A stretch of 40,838 bases of DNA from an uncultured Bacteroidota bacterium (GTDB lineage Bacteria; Bacteroidota; Bacteroidia; Chitinophagales; Saprospiraceae): positions 1-40,838 of the forward strand of contig CAILQK010000383.1 of NCBI GenBank assembly GCA_903836265.1, given 5' to 3'. The notes below the pieces were generated by a model, which was not told the origin of the DNA, did not search any database, and was given only the letters and a program-made list of their open reading frames with translations. A program made the translations under genes and the position numbers. Shown here piece by piece: positions 33,484 through 40,838 of this stretch; the first letter of the stretch is position 1; each line of letters starts with the position of its first letter.

Positions 33484-34902
33484 TCATTCTTTTGCTGTCA
33501 GACCCAGTTTTCTCCCTTCCTCAATCATTCTGTTGAATGCCTCTTCCATCTCATTGGGTATTTCGCCATCGAGAATGGCCTCTCTTACTGCTGTTTTGAT
33601 GATTCCCACCTCCCTCGACGGATTGATTCCGAAGGTTTGCATGATAATTTCACCGGTTATGGGCGGCTGCCACAGCCTGAGCCTGTCGGCTTCGCTCACC
33701 AGCGACATGCGTTCTTTCAGGTACTCGTAACCTTCCAGATAACGCGCCATTTTTTTCGGATTTTTGGTAGTTATATCCGATTCACAGAGAATCATCAGGT
33801 CGCCGAGGTCTTCTCCGGCATCGAATATCAGACGGCGGACTGCACTGTCGGTCACTTCCTCACGGGTGAGGGAGATCGGGCGGAGGTGCATCATGACCAG
33901 TTTTTTTACATATTCGAGCTTGTGATCGAGCGGAAGCCTCAGGCTTCTGAACAGCGGTGGGACCATAAGTGCTCCTTTCCACTCATGCCCGTGAAATGTC
34001 CAGCCGGCTTCCTTGTCAAACTTTCTGGTGGGAGGTTTCCCTATGTCGTGCAGGAGTGCTGCCCAGCGAAGCCACAGGTTGCTGCTTTTTTTACAGACAT
34101 TGTCGAGCACCTCCAGCGTATGGTAAAAATTGTCCTTGTGCGCGCGCCCCTGCCTGTCTTCGACGCCCTGCAGTGCTGCCACCTCCGGCATGATAATCTG
34201 GAGCAGTCCGGCATCGAACAGCAGGTTAAAGCCGACGGATGGTTTGGGGCTCATCAGAATCTTCTCCAGTTCGGTGGCTATTCGCTCTCTGGAGATGATA
34301 TTTATGCGGTTCTTGTGTTCACGGATTCCGTTGAAGGTTACCGGATCAATAGAGAAGCCGAGCTGGGCAGCGAAACGAATGGCGCGCATCATGCGCAGAG
34401 GATCATCAGAGAATGTTTTGCCTGGTTCGAGGGGTGTTTTTATCAGCCGTTCTCCGAGGTGTTTCATTCCACCGAACGGATCAACTATTTGTCCGAAGGA
34501 GTCCTCCTTCAGACTGACAGCCATGGCATTGATCGTAAAATCGCGCCTGTTCTGGTCGTCTTCAAGGGTACCGAGCTCCACATCGGGCTTTCTGCTGTCC
34601 GACTGATAACTTTCCCGCCTTGCGCCTACAAATTCGACTTCTATATTTTCATACTGCAGCATGGCGGTGCCGAAGCGACTGTAAACAGCCACCCTGGGTC
34701 GCGGTGAAATACCGTTGGCCACCTGATTGGCCAGTTGTATTCCATCACCCACACAGACAATATCAATATCTTTTGTAGGGCGTCCGAGAAGCCGGTCGCG
34801 CACGTATCCGCCCACAGCGTACGCGGGTACCCCGAGTTCAGCAGCGCAGCGGCCAACATGTTCAAGCAGCCTGATTTCGTTGGGTTCGAGTGTAAAAATC
34901 AT
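33484..34902 (-). CDS. cca: CCA tRNA nucleotidyltransferase with HD domain
   Basis: A 472-residue class II nucleotidyltransferase that adds or repairs the 3' CCA of tRNAs; close relatives are poly(A) polymerases. The catalytic signature is GGYVRDRLLGRPTKDIDIV, with GG at 31-32 and carboxylates D45/D47. RRDFTINAMA and FSDDPLRMMRAIRFAAQL follow. An HD phosphohydrolase domain (LLHDIGKP, ~282-290, then HGHEWKGA) covers the C-terminal part. The start overlaps the stop of the upstream SGNH gene by 4 bp (ATGA), so translation is probably coupled to a cell-surface gene pair. Confidence 0.93.
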   Translation of the reverse strand: MIFTLEPNEIRLLEHVGRCAAELGVPAYAVGGYVRDRLLGRPTKDIDIVCVGDGIQLANQVANGISPRPRVAVYSRFGTAMLQYENIEVEFVGARRESYQSDSRKPDVELGTLEDDQNRRDFTINAMAVSLKEDSFGQIVDPFGGMKHLGERLIKTPLEPGKTFSDDPLRMMRAIRFAAQLGFSIDPVTFNGIREHKNRINIISRERIATELEKILMSPKPSVGFNLLFDAGLLQIIMPEVAALQGVEDRQGRAHKDNFYHTLEVLDNVCKKSSNLWLRWAALLHDIGKPPTRKFDKEAGWTFHGHEWKGALMVPPLFRSLRLPLDHKLEYVKKLVMMHLRPISLTREEVTDSAVRRLIFDAGEDLGDLMILCESDITTKNPKKMARYLEGYEYLKERMSLVSEADRLRLWQPPITGEIIMQTFGINPSREVGIIKTAVREAILDGEIPNEMEEAFNRMIEEGRKLGLTAKE

Positions 34903-36176
34903 TGTTTTGATTCTGCGAAGGCATTGTAAGCCCTGATGATGGACTGGTAAAGCAGTTTGCCCTGTACAGCGTATCCGGCTTTGGAATAATGTACTGAATC
35001 TGACGACATCAGTCCGCCTGATTTCCAGGCTGCTGCCGATTTCTCGCCGCCTGTTATCTGGTAAAGATCCCAGAGCGCATATCCTTTTTCGCTGGCAAAC
35101 TGTCTGATATTTCTGCTTATATCGCTCAGATACGGATTGAAACCCTTGCCGCGAAGGTACGAATCGGCCGGTGTTGTCAGCATAATCTGGGCAGCCGGGG
35201 AGTGTTCCTTAACCTTGTTGATGAGCGTGTTCATGGTAAACAGCAGATACTCTGCCGGTGTATTTCCCTGGCCTTCATTGGTGCCAAATGAGAAAATGAT
35301 GAGATCGGGTTCCAGAGCAGCCACCTGACGGGCAAAATATCTGGCACGCGCGAAATCCATATACTTGGCCCCATTTACACCAATAGAGTGGTAGATGACA
35401 CCGCTGAGTTCATTCTCCAGTGAAATACCGTCAATCACCATTCTGCTTTGTATCCCGTCAGTTTTCCTGGCAGACACGGTAGCCTGTGCAACAGGTTTGT
35501 CGAAGTAATACGAGCGGGAGTAGTCATCCTCCAGGTAGAGCTGAGCCGTTTGTGCAGAGGATACATCGCGTACATCCAGCTCGTAGTTTTCCGGATCCTT
35601 TATCTGAAAAACTGTAAGTTTGGAAAACAGCTTTGTCTCTGAAGTAGTGGTATCGCGCAGGCGGATGGTCAGTTCGCCGTTTGAACTGCCGGTTTCCAGC
35701 CGGAAGCCGGAAATTCCATAGCTGGTTTCTGCAGCCAGGTTCCGCTGACAACTGGAGCCCGTCCAGCGGCAGTTTGTTTCTGCAAGATAATCTCCCGGGC
35801 CATTGGTGCCAGCCAGTTTGTAGGGAAAAACAAAACCGCGGCCGGCATCGCCGAATTCTCGTTGCATGCGGCTTCTGACCTCCCGGGTCAGCAAATTGCC
35901 CAGTATATGCGAGTCACCTATATGAACAATACTTATTTTTTTTCCGCCACCGGTTCTTTGAGCCATCAGTTTTTCAAAAAACGGATTCAGGGTGCCCGAC
36001 AGGCTGATCATATTGCTGTCGCCGGAAATAAATGTATGGCCAACGGTATCGGTATCAGTAATTTCAACGTGCGGTGGCCTGAACTGGGAGTGGCACTGAC
36101 CGATGAATATTGTCAGAAATACCATCACATAGAAAGTACGCATTTGTACAGAGCCTGGTAGTTGAATATTTCTCAT
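34899..36176 (-). CDS. Exported SGNH/GDSL-like hydrolase
   Basis: A 425-residue SGNH-fold protein. Catalytic blocks are IVHIGDSH (Ser89), a Gly block (SIGVNGAKY), FSFGTNEGQ (Asn), and D393/H396 in DSVHYSKAGY. Signal-peptide character starts at the second Met (MRTFYVMVFLTIFIGQ, 36143), so either 36176 or 36143 may be the true start; 36176 leaves 6 bp after the upstream gene. Such proteins often act with MBOAT acyltransferases in O-acetylating cell-surface glycans; no MBOAT is in the window. It is the middle gene of an SGNH-SGNH-cca unit. Confidence 0.88.
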   Translation of the reverse strand: MRNIQLPGSVQMRTFYVMVFLTIFIGQCHSQFRPPHVEITDTDTVGHTFISGDSNMISLSGTLNPFFEKLMAQRTGGGKKISIVHIGDSHILGNLLTREVRSRMQREFGDAGRGFVFPYKLAGTNGPGDYLAETNCRWTGSSCQRNLAAETSYGISGFRLETGSSNGELTIRLRDTTTSETKLFSKLTVFQIKDPENYELDVRDVSSAQTAQLYLEDDYSRSYYFDKPVAQATVSARKTDGIQSRMVIDGISLENELSGVIYHSIGVNGAKYMDFARARYFARQVAALEPDLIIFSFGTNEGQGNTPAEYLLFTMNTLINKVKEHSPAAQIMLTTPADSYLRGKGFNPYLSDISRNIRQFASEKGYALWDLYQITGGEKSAAAWKSGGLMSSDSVHYSKAGYAVQGKLLYQSIIRAYNAFAESKQ

Positions 36177-36182
36177 GAGGCA

Positions 36183-37595
36183 TTATTTCTGTGAATAGCG
36201 GTTTCTTTCACGTACAAACAAGTCAGCCAGCATCCGTCCGACCACCCTGCCTCCATCGTGAGTGAGGTGGGTGTAGTCGGTATTGGCCAGCCGGGGTCTT
36301 TGGGCTGCCATTCTGATAATTGAGTTGGTTCCTCCCATTCCGTGAAAAAGATCAAAGAACAGCAGGCCGTGTCTGCGGGCCAGATTTCGCTGCATTTCCG
36401 AAATAGCGTAAACACTTTTCATGGTGCCGAGCTCCTCTCCGTTTTTCCCCCCCCTGTCGCCCACGCTGATGATCAGAATCTGTACCCCGGGGAAACAGCT
36501 TTTAAGGTGTCTGATTGTTCTGTCGAGCTCCGATTCGTACCAGGCGATGTTATTGAGGCTGCCGGTGACGGCGTTCAGACCTACCTGTAACACCACCAGA
36601 TCGCAGGGCCTCAGTCTGGTGAACGACCTGACTACCTCGGGTTTGATCAGACAAAGAGCGCCTCCGCTGTTACCCCTGACAGAAAAATTGTCAATGTAAA
36701 ACCCGGGGCCTCCCTCCAGAGCTGCCCCGTAAATCAGGAGGCTGTCGGCCTGAGGGAAGCTGGCCGAGAAGGTTGATGTACTGCTGCCGTTACCGGGCCA
36801 CTTCCACTGCCTGACAGTTGTATTTCCGCCCTCCAGCAACTCATCACGTGCGGGTTCCCCATTGACTTTCCAGGTAAATCCTGTTGATCCTGTTGAAGAG
36901 TAGTAAAGGCGCACATCCGTCCAGGTACGCGTTCTGGCAAAGGATGACGACCCTTCGTAGGAGAGGTGGGCCATACCAGCGGGCTGACAGGCATAGCCAC
37001 TGATACCGACAGGCGGACGCGGGACGTTTTTTTTGAGAATGGAGAAGGTGTTCCAGCCGCCGAACTGATGTTTGACCGTCCTTCTGAATTGCGCCACTTC
37101 CGACGTGACGGGCACGAAGCCCACCCCGTGTCCACCCCAAAGCGCCTGAAGCGTGTCGCGGAGATCGCCGATGAGTATATCTCCCTCTACAAATGAGTCG
37201 CCGTACCAGGCAACACGCACCGACCGGCCGTATTTTACAGAATCAAGACTGCTGAAAAAAGCGGCCAGACCACGCTGCATGTATGTATAATCCTCGATAA
37301 TATGGCCGTAATCAGCTGTGTCAACCCTGCAGGCAAGTGCCCGGGCCGAGGAATCCATGCCGGCCCATCCGGCGGTATCGGCAGGGCTGTAGTACGTTGT
37401 ATCGTAGCTCGGTCCACCCGCTGTTCCGACCTGTTCAAAGAGAAGGGCTGCGTCTTTGCGTACATCAGAAAAAATGTCCATGCGGCGCAGCGTGAACCCG
37501 CCGGGCGACAGATTGACCGGCAAATAACAGAGGCTGATCAACATGAACAGCGCCAGCAAGGTGAGCGTAATGGCGTGATCGAGGTAATTTTTCAT
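36183..37595 (-). CDS. Membrane-anchored SGNH/GDSL-like hydrolase
   Basis: A 470-residue paralogue-like SGNH protein with an N-terminal membrane anchor (ITLTLLALFMLISLCYLPV) and periplasmic catalytic part. Blocks are AWYGDSFVEGD (Ser134), LQVGLNAVTG (Asn) and DYTHLTHDGG (D440, H443). The region between ~190 and ~330 is a beta-rich insert (TGFTWKVNGEPARDE, STFSASFPQADSLLIYG), as in the CBM-like domains of O-acetyltransferase relatives. It is the first gene of the unit and has its own -7 box. A G8-A5 homopolymer lies inside the gene at 36442-36454. Confidence 0.87.
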   Translation of the reverse strand: MKNYLDHAITLTLLALFMLISLCYLPVNLSPGGFTLRRMDIFSDVRKDAALLFEQVGTAGGPSYDTTYYSPADTAGWAGMDSSARALACRVDTADYGHIIEDYTYMQRGLAAFFSSLDSVKYGRSVRVAWYGDSFVEGDILIGDLRDTLQALWGGHGVGFVPVTSEVAQFRRTVKHQFGGWNTFSILKKNVPRPPVGISGYACQPAGMAHLSYEGSSSFARTRTWTDVRLYYSSTGSTGFTWKVNGEPARDELLEGGNTTVRQWKWPGNGSSTSTFSASFPQADSLLIYGAALEGGPGFYIDNFSVRGNSGGALCLIKPEVVRSFTRLRPCDLVVLQVGLNAVTGSLNNIAWYESELDRTIRHLKSCFPGVQILIISVGDRGGKNGEELGTMKSVYAISEMQRNLARRHGLLFFDLFHGMGGTNSIIRMAAQRPRLANTDYTHLTHDGGRVVGRMLADLFVRERNRYSQK

Positions 37596-37603
37596 GCGCG
37601 CCG

Positions 37604-37611
37604 CAAATTTA
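37604..37611 (-). promoter_or_regulatory. -7 promoter box of the SGNH-SGNH-cca unit
   Basis: The minus strand reads TAAATTTG, an exact TAnnTTTG match, 8 bp before the ATG at 37595. The -33 element is not clear. It implies a very short leader. Confidence 0.45.
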
Positions 37612-37671
37612 ATGCGGCTGAGGATAGGGGAGGGCTTTAATATCCAATAATATTGATTTATTTCCGAAATA

Positions 37672-37701
37672 TTGGTAAAATATAAAATGTCATTACCTTC
37701 G
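37672..37701 (+). promoter_or_regulatory. Promoter of the DUF7619/T9SS gene
   Basis: TTG at 37672-37674 is separated by exactly 19 bases from TACCTTCG at 37694-37701, a 7/8 match to TAnnTTTG. The ATG is 56 bp downstream at 37758, giving a longer leader than the other promoters here. Confidence 0.45.
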
Positions 37702-37757
37702 GACTTTCAAATCCAGTGTGGTTACAGTTTCCGAACAGCCCCGAAAAACTGCAGGGC

Positions 37758-38495
37758 ATGAACAAACTGGCAATCTTTCTGATTCTCTTTTTTCACGGAG
37801 TAAAAATTTCTTCGCTTGCAGCTCAAAATGACCTGCAGGTGATTGGAAACCCCTACTTGTCCATACAGGAGGTAGCTGCCGGCGCAGAAGTGTTGTTCCT
37901 CGTACGTTTTGAAAATAACGGAACCGATACGGTCCAGAATCTGGTGATCCGCGATACGCTCGATCCGCGGTTCGATGCCTCCTCGCTCCGGGTCATTGAT
38001 GCGAGTCACGGTTATCAGCTGCTCAGGGATCAGGGCTTCGTGAGGTGGTATTTCGAAGAAATCCGTCTGCCAGGTTCCGATCCGGACTTTTCTGATAACT
38101 CTACCGGGTATATCCTTTATGCTGTAACACTGCACAATTTTCTGAACTCATCGCAGGTGATACATAACCAGGTTTGTATTTCCTTTGACGCGACACCGGT
38201 GTGTACGAATATTGCCACTGTCTGGATTGAGGCGTCATCTTTATTTGCTTTCACGCCCAAATTGCCCGTTCTCTCCCTGTCGCCCAATCCTAACGATGGT
38301 CATTTTCAGGTTACTTCTGCTGCAGGCACAAGAGACTGGTGGATTACGGACGCACAGGGCAATATGATACAGAACGCCATAATGTCTGACAGTCAGTATG
38401 AAGTTCGGATGGATACAGCCGATCCCGGCCTGTATTGGTTCTGGACGAGGGGCCGTCAGGGCCTGCAAGTGGAGAAATTTGCTGTTATTCGCTGA
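37758..38495 (+). CDS. Minimal DUF7619 protein with T9SS sorting domain
   Basis: A 245-residue secreted protein. The start at 37758 gives a signal peptide (MNKLAIFLILFFHGVK). Residues ~35-165 match the DUF7619/DUF11-like beta domain usually found near the C-terminus of large T9SS cargo (FLVRFENNGTDTVQNLVIRDTL, VIHNQVCISFDATPV). Residues ~170-245 are the sorting domain (LSPNPNDGHFQV, ITDAQGN, DPGLYWFW, VEKFAVIR). No catalytic or adhesive domain precedes them, so the protein is essentially the C-terminal cassette on its own. Its last 11 bp overlap the 3' end of the convergent gene at 38485. Confidence 0.85.
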   Translation: MNKLAIFLILFFHGVKISSLAAQNDLQVIGNPYLSIQEVAAGAEVLFLVRFENNGTDTVQNLVIRDTLDPRFDASSLRVIDASHGYQLLRDQGFVRWYFEEIRLPGSDPDFSDNSTGYILYAVTLHNFLNSSQVIHNQVCISFDATPVCTNIATVWIEASSLFAFTPKLPVLSLSPNPNDGHFQVTSAAGTRDWWITDAQGNMIQNAIMSDSQYEVRMDTADPGLYWFWTRGRQGLQVEKFAVIR

Positions 38496-39738
38496 TTTCC
38501 ACACCGTTTTCCCTGAATGGATGCCGTTGCTGCCATATTTCGACGGGCTTCAGATAATCGAGGATGGTGCCTGTGAAACGGTTTGCGAACTGGTTCTGAT
38601 GGCGCAGGTAATTCCACAAAGGGCGGGGCACGGCTCCAACCGAGCTTTTGATTTCCAGCGCCGTTCTCGCAAATATGATGCTGGAGCTCCGCGAGTCTAT
38701 ACCCAGCCTGATGATATCATAAAGCATATTGAGGTACAGCTGGTACTCGTGATTCAGCGACTTTTCATAGCCTATGAAATGCGCCTCCAGTTCTTTGTGA
38801 TTCTGAATGGTAGAGTAAAACGCTACCAGTTTCCCCTCCCTGAAGTGACCATGAAGACGAAAATACTCGCCGAATTCGGCTTTCATTCCGACAAAATAAT
38901 CGGCTTTCAGATCAACCATATTGAAACCTGCACTGCCCGATACTTCCTTGTAAAGCCTGTAAATAACAGGCAACTCACGTATTATTTCCTCCAGCGACAG
39001 TTCGCGGCGTTCTATTCCCTCAAATTTTTTGAAAGCTCTTTTGGTACGGGTACGATATTTGGTTGACATGGCACCCAGGTAATCTTCAAACGAAGCGAAA
39101 GGAAGATCAAGTACCATATTGGGCTGTATGTCGAATTCCATGAATCCTTCTTCGACCAGTCTCTCGCGGATCCCTGTCAACTCCGGAGCCACATCCTTGA
39201 TCAGCACGACGGGAATCTTGATTCCTTCGGTTTCTGTTACGATCTCCAGAGCACCGCACAAGGCATTTTCTACTGCCTGGACTGCATCTGTTTCACTGAA
39301 CAGTTCATTATTCAGATGCAAACCGTGCTGACCGGTCAATAGAATATTTCCGCAAATCATGATATTTGCAGCTGCCATGCCGGCTACTCTTTTTTTGAAC
39401 CAGTGTGCCAGTCCGTCGTAGAAACACACTTCTCTTTTGTCGGAAGTATCCAGTTCCCTGATGTTGTCAATTCCCCTGAAGTACTTGAACTGGCAGAGTG
39501 CCACTCCTGCGGGACGGCCTTGTCTGTAAAAAACAAGGTATCCGAAGCTTGTACCGGTCGGGGGGTATCTTTCTATAACCGAGAGATAATGTCGCTGAAG
39601 GAAAATATTGTGAACCGGAGCTGCTTCATCCCAGTCGCTTCCGGCTTCGCTGATAGTGCGGAAGAAGCGATATTCAACCTGGAATGGCGGTTTTTCCGCA
39701 AGGCAGTCGGGTTTGGTGAGGGTGTTACAGGCGTTCAT
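38485..39738 (-). CDS. GNAT/FemAB-like acyltransferase family protein
   Basis: A 417-residue cytoplasmic protein that looks like a GNAT-fold peptidoglycan/lipid N-acyltransferase relative. The central part (STKYRTRTKRAFKKFE, then LYKEVSGSAGFN, GKLVAFYSTIQNHKELEAHFIGYE) follows the FemAB/BioF2 style with a tandem GNAT layout: the N-terminal half (FGYLVFYRQGRPAGVALCQ) looks like the first, divergent copy. Substrate is unknown; it could transfer an acyl or aminoacyl group. It lies 48 bp downstream of ppa and overlaps the convergent T9SS gene by 11 bp. Confidence 0.65.
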   Translation of the reverse strand: MNACNTLTKPDCLAEKPPFQVEYRFFRTISEAGSDWDEAAPVHNIFLQRHYLSVIERYPPTGTSFGYLVFYRQGRPAGVALCQFKYFRGIDNIRELDTSDKREVCFYDGLAHWFKKRVAGMAAANIMICGNILLTGQHGLHLNNELFSETDAVQAVENALCGALEIVTETEGIKIPVVLIKDVAPELTGIRERLVEEGFMEFDIQPNMVLDLPFASFEDYLGAMSTKYRTRTKRAFKKFEGIERRELSLEEIIRELPVIYRLYKEVSGSAGFNMVDLKADYFVGMKAEFGEYFRLHGHFREGKLVAFYSTIQNHKELEAHFIGYEKSLNHEYQLYLNMLYDIIRLGIDSRSSSIIFARTALEIKSSVGAVPRPLWNYLRHQNQFANRFTGTILDYLKPVEIWQQRHPFRENGVEISE

Positions 39739-39770
39739 TGATTCGAGCAGAAGTCAGGATAAAACGCAAT

Positions 39771-39789
39771 TGAAAACAATAAGTTTTCA
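39771..39789. terminator. Stem-loop at the ppa stop codon
   Basis: TGAAAAC and GTTTTCA form perfect 7-bp arms around a 5-base loop; the ppa stop codon (39787-39789) lies in the stem. The minus transcript then continues AATTGCGTTTTATCC, which is only partly U-rich. It could attenuate transcription between ppa and the GNAT gene. Confidence 0.35.
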
Positions 39790-40329
39790 GGTTGACAAAA
39801 TATTCCATTTTTTTATCTCCGCGAGCGCTTCGTTTTCATCTCCCCAACCCATGACGGCGAGCGTTCCAAGGCCGTCGTAGTACATGAAAAACAGCTCGAG
39901 AATGTGCCTGACAATACTGTAATCGCGCTGAAAAGACTCCCAGCTGGTTGCCTGAATGATTCTTTTGTCCGGATCAAGCGGAATGGCCAGCACCTTGTGA
40001 TCGAGCTCCCCCAGATCGCTGAGTTTCAACAGTCCGATGGGTATTGTCTGAACGACTGAACCTGTCGGGACATGTTCTGCCAGCAGCAGCACATCGAGCG
40101 GATCGCCGTCTCCGCCACGGTTTTTTCCCATCCTGGTGGAGGGAATGAAGCCGTAGTTGACCGGGTATGACATGAAATTGACCTTCCTGACCTTTCCGTC
40201 GCGCAGGTCGGGCTGAAAGCACATTTTTTCGCGGTTGTACTCGTATTTGGTATTGGTACCGGCAGGTATTTCAATAACAGCCTGCAATACTCCTTCAGGG
40301 GTGAATGACGGAAGTTCGAGGTGGTTCAT
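39787..40329 (-). CDS. ppa: Inorganic pyrophosphatase, family I
   Basis: Hydrolyses pyrophosphate to two phosphates, driving biosynthetic reactions; soluble, Mg-dependent. The start at 40329 (MNHLELPSFTPEGV) gives 180 residues, the family norm; the in-frame reading to 40716 runs through the glycosyltransferase and is not used. Signature residues are E20, K28/YEYN, YPVNYGFIPST and GDGDPLDVL (D74, D76, D79), then PLDPDKR. Its ATG overlaps the stop of the upstream glycosyltransferase by 4 bp, so the two are probably translationally coupled. Confidence 0.95.
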   Translation of the reverse strand: MNHLELPSFTPEGVLQAVIEIPAGTNTKYEYNREKMCFQPDLRDGKVRKVNFMSYPVNYGFIPSTRMGKNRGGDGDPLDVLLLAEHVPTGSVVQTIPIGLLKLSDLGELDHKVLAIPLDPDKRIIQATSWESFQRDYSIVRHILELFFMYYDGLGTLAVMGWGDENEALAEIKKWNILST

Positions 40330-40838
40330 ATTTCTTTTTCTATGAGATAACTGTTTCTTATGCTGGAATTTCTGTTGATCATTTCGGCCAGAAACCCGGT
40401 CAGAAACAGCTGGGAGCCCACAATCAGTGCGAGAATACCAAAGAAGAACAGCGGTCGCCCGGCAATTCCATACTCCTGATATACTACTTTGGACACAGCG
40501 AGCCAGAGAAGAATGGCTGCTCCTGTCAGGAAGGAGAAGAACCCGAGGGTACCGAAGAAGTGCATGGGGCGTTTTCCGAATTTGCCCACGAACGAGATAC
40601 TGATCAGGTCGAGCGGGCCGTTGATGAACCGCTCCAGGCCGCCAAACTTGGTGGAACCATACTGTCTTGCTCTGTGCTCCACTACTTTTTCTCCGATTCT
40701 GCCGAAACCTGCCCATTTGGCAATCACCGGGATGTACCGGTGCATTTCGCCATATACTTCAATTGTTTTCACCACATGATTGCGGTAGGCTTTGAGGCCA
40801 CAGTTGAAATCGTGCAGTTGGATACCGCTCATCCATCG
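40326..40838 (-). CDS. Polyprenyl-phosphate-type family 2 glycosyltransferase, C-terminal part (runs off the window)
   Basis: The C-terminal 170 codons of a DPM1/GtrB-type glycosyltransferase. The block FNCGLKAYRN, YGEMHRYIPVIAKWAGF, ARQYGSTKFG and RFINGPLDLIS follows the active-site half of GT2 enzymes that load a sugar on a polyprenyl phosphate. Two hydrophobic spans (HFFGTLGFFSFLTGAAILLW; PLFFFGILALIVGSQLFLTGFLAEM) form the membrane part. The reading frame stays open to the window edge, so the start is outside. Linked glycans and acceptor cannot be inferred here. Confidence 0.9.
   Translation of the reverse strand, partial: RWMSGIQLHDFNCGLKAYRNHVVKTIEVYGEMHRYIPVIAKWAGFGRIGEKVVEHRARQYGSTKFGGLERFINGPLDLISISFVGKFGKRPMHFFGTLGFFSFLTGAAILLWLAVSKVVYQEYGIAGRPLFFFGILALIVGSQLFLTGFLAEMINRNSSIRNSYLIEKEI

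Noticed and set aside
33637-34707. 356-codon plus-strand open frame antisense to cca
   Set aside because: It is long but matches no family, while the opposite strand has intact nucleotidyltransferase and HD motifs.
40330-40716. N-terminal extension of inorganic pyrophosphatase
   Set aside because: It overlaps the glycosyltransferase in another frame; the 180-residue form matches the family length.
1-40838. Search for tRNA, rRNA, riboswitch, insertion sequence, prophage, toxin-antitoxin or CRISPR
   Set aside because: No transposase, integrase, clover-leaf or direct-repeat array was visible on either strand by reading; small RNAs cannot be excluded without computation.

Overview
The window looks like chromosome of a Bacteroidota bacterium, probably a Saprospiria/Chitinophagia-type lineage (inference). 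The evidence is C-terminal Por/type IX secretion (T9SS) sorting domains, several TAnnTTTG-type -7 promoter boxes, a Bacteroidota-style 73-residue PspC protein, an RicT with a Cys-rich N-terminus and disordered tail, and general scarcity of Shine-Dalgarno sites. I see no rRNA, tRNA, CRISPR array, insertion sequence or phage gene. Coding density is very high: no gene-free stretch reaches 300 bases, and the largest gap is 16057-16265 (209 bp). Most genes are on the minus strand.

Region 1 (1-8645, minus) holds a partial UbiA-type prenyltransferase and ubiX, preceded by a tight five-gene operon for exported proteins. In transcription order these are a PSCyt1/DUF1549/DUF1553 c-heme protein, a Tat-dependent DUF1501 protein (alkaline-phosphatase-like superfamily), a Tat-dependent beta-propeller protein, a secreted chitobiase-C-like/discoidin-like protein, and a membrane c-heme/LRR protein. 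The C-terminal third of the last protein is a paralogue of the whole fourth protein. This operon is the strongest candidate here for an undescribed multi-protein system.

Region 2 (8704-21221) is mostly housekeeping: a double-AAA+ CbbX-like ATPase with a duplicated N-terminal domain, fdx-iscX-kdsC, ftsY, a LytTR response regulator behind an mltD-like transglycosylase, a PspC protein, holB-ricT (the order also known in Bacillus) and lpdA. The response regulator has an unusual all-pyrimidine leader next to its start codon.

Region 3 (21353-33088, minus) is an accessory cell-surface block. It contains an amidohydrolase with a TolB-like propeller, a HlyD-type adaptor that seems to lack its coiled-coil hairpin, and a sulfotransferase, closely spaced. 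It also contains an orphan DUF1501 protein, two tandem M43-type metalloproteases with T9SS domains, and a Wzx-type flippase four bases behind one protease.

Region 4 (33121-40838) holds a small membrane protein sharing a 32-bp palindromic divergent promoter with DUF1501, a CCA-adding enzyme behind two SGNH hydrolases, a minimal DUF7619/T9SS protein, a FemAB/GNAT-like protein, inorganic pyrophosphatase and the end of a polyprenol-type glycosyltransferase.

All family assignments were made by reading motifs; no database search was run.
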